Assembly: GCA_032622095.1 (NCBI GenBank)
Contig: CP136065.1
Location: forward strand, 92,699,343-92,763,342
Direction: 5' to 3'
Length of the DNA stretch: 64,000 nucleotides
Source of the DNA: Siphonodentalium dalli
Lineage: Eukaryota; Mollusca; Scaphopoda; Gadilida; Siphonodentaliidae
Part shown: piece by piece, positions 11,070 through 24,735 of the stretch
Layout: each line of letters opens with the position of its first letter
Numbering within the stretch: position 1 is the stretch's first letter
Program-made: the position numbers and the translations under genes
Notes under the pieces: model-generated
What the model was told of the DNA's origin: nothing
The model's database searches: none
Seen by the model: the letters and a program-made list of their open reading frames with translations, nothing else

Positions 11070-14000
11070 TATGGGAAGAAAAATGGTTTGATGTCATCAT
11101 ATTTAACTATTTATATTTAGTCAAATGTAGGATGTTCCAAACCTTGTTATCATGTTACAGGTACAGGTACTCAGCTGAGCTTGTGTACATGATCAGCATG
11201 TTAGGAACATGTAATGAAAGAGCTACAATTCATTGTCTGGTATATATAATGCTGGAGTATTATGTACCCCCTCCCCTACAAAACAAATGGTCCATTTGAC
11301 AGTTGGAAATAAATGTATCAAGTCTCACTAAATATTAATAATAATAATTTATGTAGAAATTGTTCTTTTAAATTTTAATTTTGCAGCCAGTAATTAGTGG
11401 GGGATTTGAAACTTTGAGATAACAAATTAGAACATTATAACCCAATGTAGAGGGGTGCAAATTATATTTTGCAAACTTGGGACTGGAAGGGCGTTAACCT
11501 GGTCTGGATCAAGGGCCGGTGCTGTTGGAAATTTTAGACAGTGGACACCCCACCCTCAACAGAGATCATCTAGCTGGGTGTACGTGTTACATGGTACAAA
11601 TTAATTACATCTGTGCATTAATATGTTAGTAATTAATATGCAGCAATCTTATTTTCCACAACATCTGGAATATATATTACGATATAACATTGTGCAACTT
11701 AACCCTCAAGCAATATTTTAACCCACTCATTGTTATCTTTATATTTTTCATAAAATATTACTTTTGGGTTTGTTAACCTGCAAAATGTTTTGTCTTTATT
11801 ACAGTTGCCTGAACACTAACACATTAGATTGCCATGAGGCTGTCCTGTACCCGATAGGAGAAGAGCAATGAGAGGTTGGGGGTTGTCCTGTACCTGGTAG
11901 AAGAAGGGTAATGAGAGGTTAATTCCTAATTACCTGTAACTGTCAACATTTAAAGGTAAGTTGATATATATAATTTCAATTCATTAAAGGCGGCTACCAC
12001 AATTAGCTGGAAACAAATGTTAATGAACATACCATCATGTGTTAATAACTTTAAATAACAGTTGGGATTGTGTGCCCCCTCTGTACCTGTAGTATATCGC
12101 ACCAGAGTTAATTAACCACATGAGTTGTCGTGTGAACTGGGGTCTTTGTTAAGTTCAATCTAAAATACATGTGTATTATCAAAATATTTTATATTTTATT
12201 TTATCCTGTCGCTGCCATCCAATAGCAAAGACACATTCAGGATCTCTGACATGTTATATGAATTTTATAATAATGAAATTGAATTGAGCTTAGTTATATG
12301 TTAGTTTTTATCCAAATATTTCAATTAGTACCAGTATAGGGCAATTCAGATCAACATGAAAGTATCAAGTAATTAAATGAAACCTCCAACAGTTGCTGGA
12401 ACCCATTTGAGGTGTTCGTTAAATCTAATTTGTAGTCTCTCCCAATAAAACATTTTACAAGGCATTGAGATTGACCACTCGACGCTTCATCTACAATTGT
12501 ACATACGTTTTAAATGAAAATAGTTTGTGTTATTTCATTTGTGTAATATGGGGTGTCTAATGCGAATTTACCCCGAGAGAGCTTTTTTTTATTTTGTAAA
12601 CGTGGTGTCGGTGGCAACACCCCAGAAAGCTAATGCTGTTATACATTGCTGGTGCGAAATTGAAAGTTAAGAAAATAAAAATTTGTCTGTCTCTTATAGG
12701 TGATTGAAATAACTTGGAATCAAAGAAAATGAATCCTTGCCATTTGTAATCATTGACAATGCCGACTAACTGTGAGGTTGCCTTGCTGATAACAATGAGC
12801 AGATGAGCAGGTATGTAATTTAATTTAGCGTCAATACTGCACAGCAGTTATGTGCGATTTTTGGTATAACCCATGGTCCATAATATGACAAATACAATAC
12901 CGTACAGAAAGTGACACCTTTGAGGTCATTATAAACTGTATTTCAACAGACTTATTACCAATATTCAATGGCATAGTGAGATTGCTTACTTTGATATAGT
13001 GGGAATACTTTGCATCATTGGGATACCTTAGTCCTGGTGTAAAACCACAGAATGTCAGAAGCAAAATGTATGATTTATTTATGTGCATTTATTTGGTCAG
13101 TTCAGTTAAGCATGATATCAATGACAATCTATCATATATTGAGAGATATTATGCATTGAAAAGCTGAATGAGAGTACTATCTTTTGAGAGTTCAGAATTT
13201 TTTTATTTTTTTTAAATTGAAAATTAAATAATAACTAATAATTAATTATTTAGTAATTAATAATTATACATGGATATTTATATCATTGTATTATTGTATT
13301 ATGATTATTTCCATTTCATATCCAAATATACTGACTGTTGGATTTTTTTAACAAGGTCAATTGGATTTGTTATTTGTCCATCCTGTCCTCCATACATTTC
13401 TAAATAGTCCCAATTGCAAATGTCTGGCTTATTATTGCATTTTTCAGAATAGGGTACTCATAATTTGACTTCATTTATAAGACTGGTGTTCCTTTTTCTG
13501 CAGAAAGTCGGCTCCTCTCATGGAAAACAGATATGATGCTACATCTGTCACCACAGTTTAATGAAGAAAGTGGAAGTAAATAAAAGTTCTCGGTACCTAA
13601 AGGAAACTTATTATAAAATGTTACAAATCTCTCTTGATTACTCTTATGATGTTCATATTTCAAAAAATTTAATACATGGTATGTATTCCTCAATATGTGT
13701 TCTACATCCCTGTGAAGTTCCATTGCGTACAGTTGTGGATTTATCAAGATATTGCCAAATTACCTGACCCACCCAAAAATGTTTTTTTGGGGGGCAAACG
13801 TGCGTCCCCCCCTTAAACAACACGAATTTAACAAAACTGTTTTAATTTGTTTTAATATTTATGAATATCTGTAACCTAGTCCAAATAATAATTTCAAAAT
13901 GAAGTACATTTAGTTGGCCCCGGTTATCTCCCTTCCGATTAAATCAGGATGCTCATTTTGAAATATAATCCTAACATCGCGTGGCACGTGTTACTCAGAT

Positions 14001-16785
14001 TGAATAGCAATCGCTAATTAACCGTGAACCCAGATTAGACATTGTTTATTTAGTATTAGCGGACTGCACCCCTTGAATATAACAAAGTCGGGGGAAATCC
14101 ATTTGCACTCCCTTTGTTGGACATTTTCAATTTGTACCAAAGCTTTCAGAAACTGTTCAACTCCCCGTTATGGTTGAACATTTTGCAACCGATTGTCATT
14201 TCAGTCAGAACGAAAATAGGAAAATAATCTACATTTGGACCAAAGATAACAAGCTTCACATTGTAAGCACATTGTAAACACTTGTAGGAAATATCAAACT
14301 GTCTGAATAACGGCATGAACGGATCCTGGCACTCTTGGCAAAATGATCCATGTAAGGAGTGGGCGTTGGGGAATTCCGCATTTTATTCAATATATGTTTC
14401 TCGATTTGAAGCAAAATTAGGTGTATTGACATAGGATCATCGATGTATTTTCGGAGAAAAGTGGACTGATTCACCACTATTTGGACAAGTTCAAGACTAT
14501 ACTACCGTACACACGAAATGTTCTAACCATGTGTATTATACTAAAGCGTATATAGTCAAGCAATATACACGTGATACATTGCCTTGTATTGTGTCATTTT
14601 GTGTGTGTCCACGGCCTCCTGAATGCTGTGGTGTGATTGTTTGATAGGATTACCATTTGATAGATTGGCATTGGGAATAACGGTTTATATTGCCGAGTCG
14701 ATCGATGTTGATGTTAACCTTTGGTCATGAAGGTTGGTGAATGGCGTGAATAGACGCTCTTTACATTTTAGATTTTGCACATCATGTTTTCGCTTCCGGC
14801 ATTTGATATATGGTATATAGTTACATTTACATCTACATTCAACGAAAACGCCCCTGCATTGCAATCAGTCACGACGTGCAGGACTGTAAGACGATGAATG
14901 TGTTATCAACTGATACGGACGTCCGATCGCCTCAAAATGCGGCATGAGGACACACCGGAAATGTCTTGGCGTTACAAAATAACGAACGAGTTTTGCTATT
15001 TTTATCCGTTGGAAACTTGTGTGTATAATACAAAAGCTGTGTACATCTAGCCGCTGTAACTATATTTGCCGCAAGCATAATGTTGACCTTTTATGTTCGA
15101 GAGTTTTCAGGATCATATGTTCGCTCAAATTTTATGGCCACTTAATTGAGCTTTTCACACTTCATCGTTAGTGTGATGAGCTCACGGTTGCTATTAAATA
15201 ACGTGTCTGCAGAAATAGTTTAACAGCGCTTGTCCTTGTGCTATTGTGCACAGGTGAGCATACATACATTTGGCCTTTAATTGTGAAAATTATGACAAAT
15301 GTCACGCAAAATGAAAAACAGTGTTATACTTGTGGGTGAATTTCAAACAGCATGGCACACATAGAAATATGCAATATGAATAGACAACAAAACAGTTGTT
15401 TTAATACAGACAATATGTCGCGTCATGACAACGGGCGTAAAATACGTCACCGCGCAGCCAGAAGTCGCGCGATCGAGTTAACCGCTCACGTGTGTTTACT
15501 ATAGATACCGTTGACAGGAAGTTGTTCTGTCGCTGTTCCGATTGGACCCATGGAACATACCCAGATATTTGATCACAGAAAAAGGATATTTCACTTCATG
15601 GCATGTAATGCCGATAAATATGTGCATTTCGTACATATTTATTGATATTGTGTGGTGGATTGAATTACAATGGAGAAACACGTACCCTGTTTCATTGGAT
15701 ATTCGGGAATTTGAGCACGAAAACAGTTTGTCAAACTTACCGGCTTAGTTTCCAAATCAACAGACAACGTTTATCTCTTTAAATATCTATCGAATGCGGA
15801 CTGCAAGTCACTAACTGTGAAATCGGAGCACGTGATATTTTGCCAAATTTTCAACTTGGCGTTAGTCGTTTGAATATGAACTTGTAGTTCGCACCCTTCT
15901 GTTTATATGTATTTAGTGCCATTCTACCAAACTTAGTAGTTTATTTGAAAACGAGACTCCACAAATTAGAGTGATATTTTCGAAGCAGTTTGCATCGAAA
16001 ATGAAGTGAGTATGTATATGTAACTCACTTAGATATTTATACGACGCTCTGATTTGGTAAAATACGACGCACCATTTTTGAGCGCGGAATATTTTGGAAA
16101 TTTAGTTTACTTCACAAATGTTAGAAATTTACAATTCAGATATGCGTCCGATTCGAGTTGAGTGATATAGACATGTCCATAATGGCGCAAGTTCTTTTTA
16201 AGAAACACGGGATTTTATCGGTAACGTTCTGTATATGAAAGTGAAAGTGTTTTTACGGCAATGATAAGGTCTTTTATAACGCGATTTACCTTGAACGATG
16301 TGACATTTTCGTAACAACGTACATGTACCTTTTCATCGAAAGGCTAGTGTTTGAATTTATGGAATCGATGTATGAGTTCACGAAATGTCATAGTTATACG
16401 ATCATGTAACCCAATTGATACATAATATATTAATATATATGTTTGTTAAGTGGTGCTCTGTTTTCATTATCTAAAATTTTATGTTATCATTAACGACAAA
16501 CTCCTGTGACCAACGTGTGTGTTTATAGTTCAAAAGATGACAACACAAAGATATTTTTAATAATATTATACATGTACATGATATTTGCGGTTACTTATAG
16601 ATGTTTCTGGTGAACATTGGTTATATTTCCACTCATGTGTGCAATTGGAGGAGGTTCTGCTACAGAAAGGGTCACGTTACTACGTTTTCAACGTTTCGGT
16701 GAACAAAGACAAGGGCCAGTCTATATATCGCGCGAAATCCACCAACAACTGTCTAAATTTCTAGTTCATGGAAGTAAAAGTACAT
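11070..16785. other. Long gene-poor stretch
   Basis: No gene, RNA or transposon domain could be supported. A roughly 45-bp unit with TGTCCTGTACC...AATGAGAGGTT is doubled at about 11840-11925. The stretch 13770-13815 has a G/C-run pair typical of degraded repeat ends. The 3' UTR of the receptor probably occupies the last few hundred bases. Confidence 0.5.
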
Positions 16786-16791
16786 TTTAAT
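16786..16791 (-). terminator. Possible polyadenylation signal ATTAAA
   Basis: The minus strand shows ATTAAA about 210 nt after the receptor stop codon. No AATAAA was noticed nearby. AT-rich sequence makes chance matches likely. Confidence 0.2.
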
Positions 16792-17001
16792 AAATGATTT
16801 TCGTCTCAACGTTGATATAACTGCTTAGTTAATGAAAATTGCTATCTAGCTGTCATCTGTCATTGTTTTTGCCACCCTCGTGTCTAATTATCTGCGTGCA
16901 CTCAATGTCTCTTGTTGGATAGACTGGTTCCTGGTCGAAAGCTGCAAACATCTGAAAACGTAGTAACCTGGCCCATCCAGTAGTAGTGCTGTCCAGGCAG
17001 A

Positions 17002-17257
17002 TCATACAGGGTTCTCATATGTCGGCTCAGCATCCGACCTCCCGTGCACCAAGGTTCCATCGAATATAGCGTTGTTGACGACCGGTGCCTGTGTCGATGT
17101 AACCTCAGATTCTGGGTTCATTGTGGAATACGTGTGATCATCTGGTGGCGGTAGACCTCCTGTAATATGATGAACAATAGAACTAGATATGAATGACGCT
17201 GTTATCCGATGATTCGTTATTCCGGAAATTTGTAATTCTGTATATTGCAATGCAGGC
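17002..17257 (-). CDS. Receptor exon 6: cytoplasmic tail with tyrosine motifs and stop
   Basis: The exon completes the phase-2 Arg codon of exon 5 and encodes an 84-residue tail ending TYENPV and TGA. Visible motifs are YTEL at residue 452 (YxxL, half-ITAM or endocytic type), YSTM at 490 (YxxM, as bound by PI3K SH2 domains) and YENP at 527 (YxN, Grb2-type). No kinase or phosphatase domain is present. Signalling by phosphorylation is inferred from the motifs only. The acceptor ATTGTTAG has a weak pyrimidine tract; the next upstream AG (in ACACAG) would give a stop, so the chosen site is the one that keeps the frame open. A further small exon between TM and tail cannot be excluded. Confidence 0.75.
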
Positions 17258-18291
17258 CTAACAATATTTACCTTGACCATATAAGCCTGTGTATTTTCTT
17301 ATATTTGCCAGGCTCCCTATGGGAGACTCGTATATATAATAGAATGCACTGGCACAGGATCTTTAATGCTGAACCAAACCACAACATGGCTTGCAGCCCA
17401 AATGTATACTAAGTAACGATTGCTCGAATCACGTTCTAGCCCTGTTCCGTTGATCAATATAGTTCTATAAATGCATGCATGTTCTATCAAAACGTTAACT
17501 GCGTTACATGGACCTTATGCGTCTTACTTAACTCATATAAGTTATAACAATCAGTCCCAATGTTTGCCTTTGATGTTCAGCCAAGCGCAGCTTGAGTAGC
17601 TCTGTTTTTTACCAACCTATTCTGTTTAAAATTGAGACACAAGGCATAATATTTGTGCTGATATTACAGTTATTATTCGAACTATTTCCGGCGCAATCAT
17701 GATCATAACAGTTGGCGCATTTAGATTATACTCGAATATTTATTCGCTCAAACCGAAGATCTGGAATAATAGAAATCACGAATCCTGGTTTCATACAATC
17801 TTGTATCCGATAATATCTCGTTGGAGATCCTCTACATTGTATGTACCCATTTTTACCATCTTCTAACGTACAAACCAAACTTCTATTAGACTGGACTTAA
17901 CCCAGGCTTGACCCGAAAACGGCTATACTGGTCGTATGTATATGTTGACCGAAACTTACGTGTAATGTTTGATTTCGTGTAGCGTTCCTCTGTAGAATGG
18001 ATACATAGCCTGAAATTATACAGAAACGGGTAACTCCTATACCGTTTTCTCCAATAATGCGGATCCGATTTGTTTCTCATTTCAGCATGCCACCCCTGTT
18101 GATCGAATGTGTTATCTCGTAGGTGTCCCTTGTTCAATATACACGGTGATCATTTCACATTCATTGGAACAATATCCGCGAAATTTCATTAGGTTTAAAT
18201 TCTCTTCTGCAAATAGGTTCATGTATTATGCAAGCATTGAATTTCCATTCATCTTAGTTGTGTGTATCATTAATCGCATCAACATCCATAT
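17258..18291. other. Intron 5 of the receptor, distal part
   Basis: No second cytoplasmic exon was recognised. An 83-codon minus frame at 17886-18137 lacks a recognisable motif and suitable splice evidence. Confidence 0.5.
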
Positions 18292-20705
18292 TAGTCTGGT
18301 CGATAAAAGGTTTGACCTAGAAAAAATTTGGACTAAGTTGGTTTGTATACCATTTTGAAGAGGAAGCTCTCCTCTATAACATATCCAAAATCCGCTAAAA
18401 TCCGCTTTGAGCATTTTTTGTAATTCAAGATGGCGTCCAAGATGGCTGCCATTTTCCTATAAGTCAGCTTGATGCAATTATAGTGAGAACATCTTGTCAT
18501 ATGTATACACCTGTATACATTTTTGTGAAGCTAAGACATAACGTCACCTATATGTGCCAAAATAGGAACTCCCCGTCCAAGATGGCCGCCAAAATGGCGA
18601 CCGGAAGTGGAATTTTAAAGTTTGTTTTACTAATATCTTTAAGATAAGTTTCTGTGGTTTGGAACTGGTTGAGAATTGTGACTTTAATTTGTATTTAGCA
18701 TGTTAACTGACGATTGGAACAATGGAATATGCTGTTCTTGAGGTCCACACCCCTTCCGATCACTCAAAAATTCGATTTTACAAAACGCGGTATAACATTT
18801 CACAAAAGATCCCATTGGAATTCTAGTCATATTTCACCAAGAAGTGTGAAGAACTGTGCAATGTAAGTGATGCATTCTATATCTTATTGATATTTTAACT
18901 CAATGGTACCAAAAGTGTCACTTTGGCTCAAAATGGCTGCCAAAATGGCTGTCAAAATATGGAAAATGGTAGTTATTATCCCAGCTTGCCATGCAACCGC
19001 TTACAAGTTGTGTTGATGCACACAATTGACTACTCTGTCTTATATAGCTTGACTACTAACATTTCTGATGCACCTTGGGTATTTTTTACTATTTTAACCT
19101 CTGAAATTACCAGAATTATTCGAAATTTTCAATCACAAACCTGATATCAAAATCGGCAAAAAAATCGCTGTTCAGGTTTGAGACATTTTTAAAAAGTAAA
19201 ATGAAACCATGTTTGGTATCAAATATGTTTATTGTTTTGATATGTGTTATGTGTCACACTGAGGTGTTTTAGACAGAATTACTCAAGATGGCTTCCAAAA
19301 TGGCAACCAAATTTGGTAAACATTATTATATACATATGCATATGTGTATATACGTGGTGTATATGTATACATAATCAATTGTGACTCACATGCTACTTAA
19401 TCAACTAAATGTTCTATTCTGGTTGTCCCGGTACCCTGCGAGGCATGACAAGTTCATTTTGAGGAATGTAATATGGATTTTGCCAAAAACTTTCTTGCTT
19501 TTGAACGGAAATGGGCAGAACGTTGAAACGGAACTGAGAGGGATCATATTATGTGGCTATTCTGGCCCATTAGCATCAACATTAATCAACTTAATACAGT
19601 GTGTATGTCTGTTGACTGTATGGTCATAGGCGAGGTGAGTAGGTATACATGGAGTTAATGTATTCATGAATGATGTGAATAGTTATACAATGTGTGACCA
19701 TATGGTCGTGGATGGGGTGCCCATGGTGAGATGTATAGGTATATAAGGAGTAGCTGTATGGTGATGTGTGAGGTGAACATGTTTACAGTGAGTGGCTGTC
19801 TGGTCATTGAAGTGGTGTATGGGCATAACAAGAGCAGCTACACTGTCCTGTATGTATACATGGAGTGACTGTGTGGTTAGGGGTGGGCTGTACATGTGTA
19901 CATTGGGTGGCTGTATTGTCATGGGTGGGTGTATATGTATACATATGTTGGGTGTATGGTAATGGATGGGTGTTTGTATAAATAGGATGTGGTTGTATGG
20001 TTATGGGCAATGTGTATATGTGTACATGGAATGACTGCACGTCATTGTTGAAGTGTATATGCATACATGGAGTACACTTTGATCCCATTGGCGGCTAGTG
20101 TATATAGATAGTGACCTCGTGGTGATGGTGGGATGTATATGTTTATATGTAGGGCCTATTGTATTGTCATTGGTGGTGTGTACAAGCATACAGTGAATAG
20201 CTGAATGCTCATGGAGACGGTGTATATGTATACAGCGAGTGGCTGAATTGTCTCGGTTGAGCTGTATATACAAGTCTGAAGTGTACGAATGGCCGTGTGG
20301 CTGTATGGCCAATGATGAGGTATATATATATACACCTGGAGTGACGCTGTGGTCATGGGTGAGGTGTATGTGTATATCATGAGTGACTATATGGCCACGG
20401 GCAATATGTATATAGGGATTGACAGTATGGCACAAATTAATGGTGGGGTGAATTGATATACAAGGTGTGACTATGATCACGAATGTGGTTTATGCGTATA
20501 CAGCGAGAGGCTGAATTGTCATGGGTCAGGTGTATATGCAAGTCTGGAGTGTATGAATGGCCGTGTGCGCGGTACGGGACATTGCTACATCTAGAAGGGC
20601 TGTAAGGCCATTGGTGAGGTCTATATGTATATACCTGGAGTGACTCTATGGTTTTGGGTTGGGTGTATATGTATATCTTGAGTGGCTATATGGCCACGGG
20701 TGTCG

Positions 20706-20743
<38 letters not shown>

Positions 20744-22614
20744 CATGGCGTGAGACTGTACGACCACGGGTGAGGCAAATAGGTATACAAGAAGAGATGT
20801 ATGATCATGGATGTAACGAACATGTATACCAGGAGTGACTGTATGGTCATCGGTGTGGTGTATATGTATAACTTTAGTGGTTATATAGCTATGCATGTGG
20901 CAAATAAATATACATGGAGTTACTGTATGGCCTATGGTGAGGCGAATAGGTATACAAGAGGTTACTTTGTGTTCATGTATGTAGTGAATATGTATACAGG
21001 TCGTGTGAGGTGTAGGAGTATACCTGGTGTGTCTGCATGGTTATTCACGGCTATAGGGTCATGCTTTGGTATATGGATAAACCCAAGTGTGGCTGTATGG
21101 TAATGGGTGAGGTGTATGTCTACACAGCGAGTGGCACATGACCATTTATGTGGTGTCCATGTATATATGGAGTGACTGCATGCTCATGTGTGATTTGTAC
21201 TGGTGCACATGTGTGACTATCGCTTTCCACAATAACTCGAGGATATGCTAATCGATAGAGGTAATATCCACATTAATTGCGTTTTATATGCAATGTGAAG
21301 AAAACGGTTTTCCTGACAATAGTTTATAAGTTAATCAATTTTGATGCAAATGAGCCAGAGTAGCCACATAATATGATCCCTTTCAGTTCAGTTTCAACAT
21401 TCTAAAGAGGTGTTCGGCAAAATCCATACTGCATCCCTTAAACTGAATTTGTCGTGCCTCATAAGGTGCTGGGACAACCAGAATATAAAATTTAGTTGTC
21501 AGTTGATTAAGTAGCATGTTTAATAACCAAGTGAGTCACAATTTACTACCATTTCGGAACAGCAGAGAATAATGTTCGGAATATAAACTTTTTACCAAAT
21601 TTGGTTGCCATTTTGTAAGTCATCTTGAGTAATATTGTCTAAAACGCCACAATTTGACACATTTAATGTATATCAAAATAAAAGAAACTTTGATACCAAA
21701 GATAGTTCCATTTTACTTGAAAAAAATGGTCCAAACATGAAAAGTGATTTTTTGCCGAGTTTGATGCTGTTTGTGATAGAAAAATCCCCATAATTCTGGT
21801 AGTTTCAGAATAGTAAATAGTAAAAATTAATCAAGGTGCATAAGAAATGTTGGTATTCAATGTATATAAGACAGAATAGTCAATTGTGTGCATCACCACA
21901 ACTTGTAAGCGGTTGCATGGCACGCTGGGATAATAATTACCATTTTCCATAATTTGGCGGCCATTTTGAGCCAAAGTAACAATTTCAGTACCATTGAGTT
22001 CGAATATCAATTAGATATAGAATGCATCACTTACATTGCACAGTTCTTCCCACTTCTTGATGAAATATGACTAGAATCCCAATGGGTATCTTTTGTGAAA
22101 TGTTATACCGCGTTTTGTAAAATTGAATTTTTGAGTGATCGGAAGGAGTATGGACTCCACGAACAGCATATTTCATTGCTCCAATGGTCATTTAACATGC
22201 AAATACAAAATAAAGTCACAATTCTCATCCAGTTCCAAACCACAGAAACTTATCTTAAATATATTAGTAAAACAACTTAAACATTGCACTTCCGGTCGCC
22301 ATTTTGGCGGCCATCTTGGACGGGGACTTCCAATTTTGGCAAATAAAGGTGGCGTTATGTCTTAGCTTCACAAAAATGTATACATGTGTCTACATATGAC
22401 AAGATATTCTCACTATAATTGCATCAAGCTGACTTATAGGAAAATGGCAGCCATCTTGGACGCCATCTTGAATTACAAAAAATGCTCAAAGCGGATTTTA
22501 GCGGATTTTGGATATGTTATAGAGGAGAGCTCCCTCTTCAAAATGGTATAAAAACCAACTTAGTCCGAATTTTTTCTAGGTTGACCCTAAAATTTGAGTT
22601 TATCGACCAGACTA
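18292..22614. mobile_element. Giant foldback element, 1.3 kb arms
   Basis: The left arm 18292-19600 is the reverse complement of 21327-22614 over almost its full length. Ends read TAGTCTGGTCGATAAA and TTTATCGACCAGACTA, flanked by TAT on each side. The arms carry repeated AAGATGGCGGCC-like motifs. The 1.7 kb between them is a 42-bp minisatellite. No transposase is visible. The structure resembles foldback-type DNA elements with internal satellites, but I do not recognise a described family. It lies inside intron 5 of the receptor. Confidence 0.85.
19625..21225 (+). repeat. 42-bp minisatellite, about 38 diverged copies
   Basis: Units contain GGAGTGACTGTATGGTCAT followed by GGGTGAGGTGTATATGTATACAT-like sequence with strong drift between copies. 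Since 42 is a multiple of three, overlapping open frames with a 14-residue histidine/threonine-rich repeat appear on the minus strand; these are by-products, not genes. Confidence 0.85.
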
Positions 22615-22793
22615 TATCGGATTAGATAATATATGAGCTCGAGTGAAATGTGAATATGCGCCGTCCACAACGAGTTCAATAAATATGATTTGAGATTCTG
22701 ATACAAGTTGTATTTGTTATTGGGTGAGGATATAATTGACGACGGATTGGGTGAGGATATAATTATACTGGGTTCACCACGATTATATATTAA

Positions 22794-23237
22794 AGGTACT
22801 CAATCATACCATCAAGATACAACAACAACATTTCTTCAAAATACGCTTTAGTTATATATCAGAATCGATTTATTGCAACAAAATAATGCTAACCACTGTC
22901 AACTATGCTATCAAATTCCCCAAATCTTATTATTTATCAACATTTTGTTCAACAAAATATAGCCGTATTATCACTAAAGTATCACGAAATTTTACCGTAT
23001 TACCACTTGATTTTAGAGTTATCCATCTTCATCCGCAATTTTGTCCGAGACCTTCTGTTTGGCCACGTGTTTCTGGGCCACATATTATTACACATCTCGA
23101 GAAATAACAAACTTCAAAAATCGATATCTGATCAATCAGAGCTTTGATGGGTGGGTTCCTGGACTCAAATCAATATTGTTTTACCCACGAAGCCAAAGAA
23201 GTAGTAATTTAGGAGCGTCTGATCGGATTGAGTACCT
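22794..23237. mobile_element. TTAA-flanked MITE (444 bp)
   Basis: Perfect 12-bp inverted ends AGGTACTCAATC / GATTGAGTACCT are flanked by TTAA on both sides, as in Kolobok or piggyBac type elements. It lies 180 bp beyond the right arm of the giant foldback. Confidence 0.8.
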
Positions 23238-23526
23238 TTAAAGATGTCATATCCGATTCGGCACCAAATTAGTCAAAATTTGCTTCTGGGCGACAGAAAC
23301 ATGGACGCTCTTTGAAAGAAACGATAATTGGAATGTTTGCTAGACTGACAACACTTACACACGTGTTAAAACGTCCTGTTTTGAAAATCAATACATGGCC
23401 ATAAAATCGTCCCTATAATGGGCACATGCATTGATCCGATGTAATTATTTTCTGTCATAGAAGACGTACATAAGATGGTTTTAGTGTATGAAATCGGACA
23501 GGACATGTGTAAGGTAGACCACTAAC

Positions 23527-23626
23527 CTTCGAATGAATAAAACAAGACATGCCAACCCAAAGATAATCACAGCACCCAAGATGGCCGACGGAACAATCAC
23601 TGCTGCTAGAGGATATCCTTCTGTTG
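23527..23626 (-). CDS. Receptor exon 5: transmembrane helix
   Basis: A 100-nt exon, too short for ordinary ORF calling, lies 1.1 kb downstream of the EGF exon. It encodes TEGYPLAAVIVP then SAILGAVIIFGLACLVLFIR, an uninterrupted hydrophobic helix followed by Arg, the expected stop-transfer signal of a type I protein. The acceptor TTTCAG accepts phase 1 from the EGF exon and the donor GTTAGT leaves phase 2. The neighbouring protein sequence ends DVP and continues PTEGYP across the junction. Confidence 0.85.
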
Positions 23627-23811
23627 CTGAAATAAAAAATTAAACTGCATAGAATATTCCACGTTTACTCACCCGGAAGCTGGGTTTGCAATGATTAGTT
23701 TATCGCAATTGTAGTTCATTGCGCGAAAGGTGTCAAATGTCACCAGTGCGAAATTACATACACCACGAGACACTATACAAACCCAACTGTGTGATTTTGA
23801 AAAATATATAT

Positions 23812-23897
23812 TATAAAAGCCCAGCTGGGCAAATTTAGAATAGATATACTCCAAATCAAAAGATATTTCGGACGGAAGCCCAGCTGGGCTTTTATAG
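23812..23897. repeat. Palindrome pair GCCCAGCTGGGC
   Basis: TATAAAAGCCCAGCTGGGC occurs inverted about 60 bp apart within intron 4, each copy itself holding a 12-bp perfect palindrome. Confidence 0.6.
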
Positions 23898-24735
23898 TGT
23901 CTCTACACCCACACATATTTATGAGGATCAGTTGATGCATGTTCGTTTAACTGCAGTACTATGCATAGTCCAGAACCACCACTTGGAAATGATAGTTTCT
24001 GATTTCGCTAATTTCCCCGTGGGCTCGTAGCATAAGGTGTAATGTTCAGAAGATATGGTTGTGAAAGAGATCGTACAACAAGCACATGCTTGTTTTTCTT
24101 ATGATATATTTTTAGGCTTAATGATTTTATCGAAACGTGGTGAAAGCACTAACAAATGTGACCCATTCACTGTGGTATATTCGGTCAAAATCGATTTATT
24201 TAAGACAAACACGGACATGACGCCACGAGTCTACGACACCATTCAATCCGGACCACTGTGTAACACGTCATGCATAATAAAAGAGTAATGACTTTCTTTT
24301 ATAAACATTTTGATGATCTTGCTTACTGGTGCCATCTTCGAGACTTATTCAATCTAACCACGTTATGTGGTATATTCTGATATAAAATGTTTAACTTTTT
24401 TGTAAGTTATGGCAGTTCCTATCAATTGTCGTTTTACCATATCCGTAGTTACGATTGCTGGTTCGAGAAGCCAACCATGGGTACACCAGCTTTGCATACA
24501 ATCACCGAGCCTACGACTGACTATAACCTGATAACAACATAACTAAGTACAAAATTATCACGGTGAACAGAACCACTCCACCTTACCGCGAGTATTTAGT
24601 GTTATGAACAGCACTGTTTTCTGCGAAAAGGGATTTGAACCGTCCGAAATATGTTCGACCACTATTAGCTATTCGTAATTCTTATTTGTCGTAGTTCATT
24701 ATTCGAAGTGTGTCCAATGTACAGTTTAAACTCAC

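Noticed and set aside
13475-13767. Two overlapping frames of 68 and 90 codons
   Set aside because: They have no family resemblance, lie antisense to each other, and are of a length expected by chance in 64 kb.
17886-18137. 83-codon minus frame as an extra cytoplasmic exon of the receptor
   Set aside because: It lacks a motif and a phase-compatible pair of splice sites, while exon 5 joins directly to the 17257 exon in frame.
19683-20896. Overlapping minus-strand frames with a 14-residue His/Thr-rich repeat (up to 159 codons)
   Set aside because: The 42-bp minisatellite has a period divisible by three, so stop-free frames appear by chance. Copies drift as much at first and second codon positions as at third.
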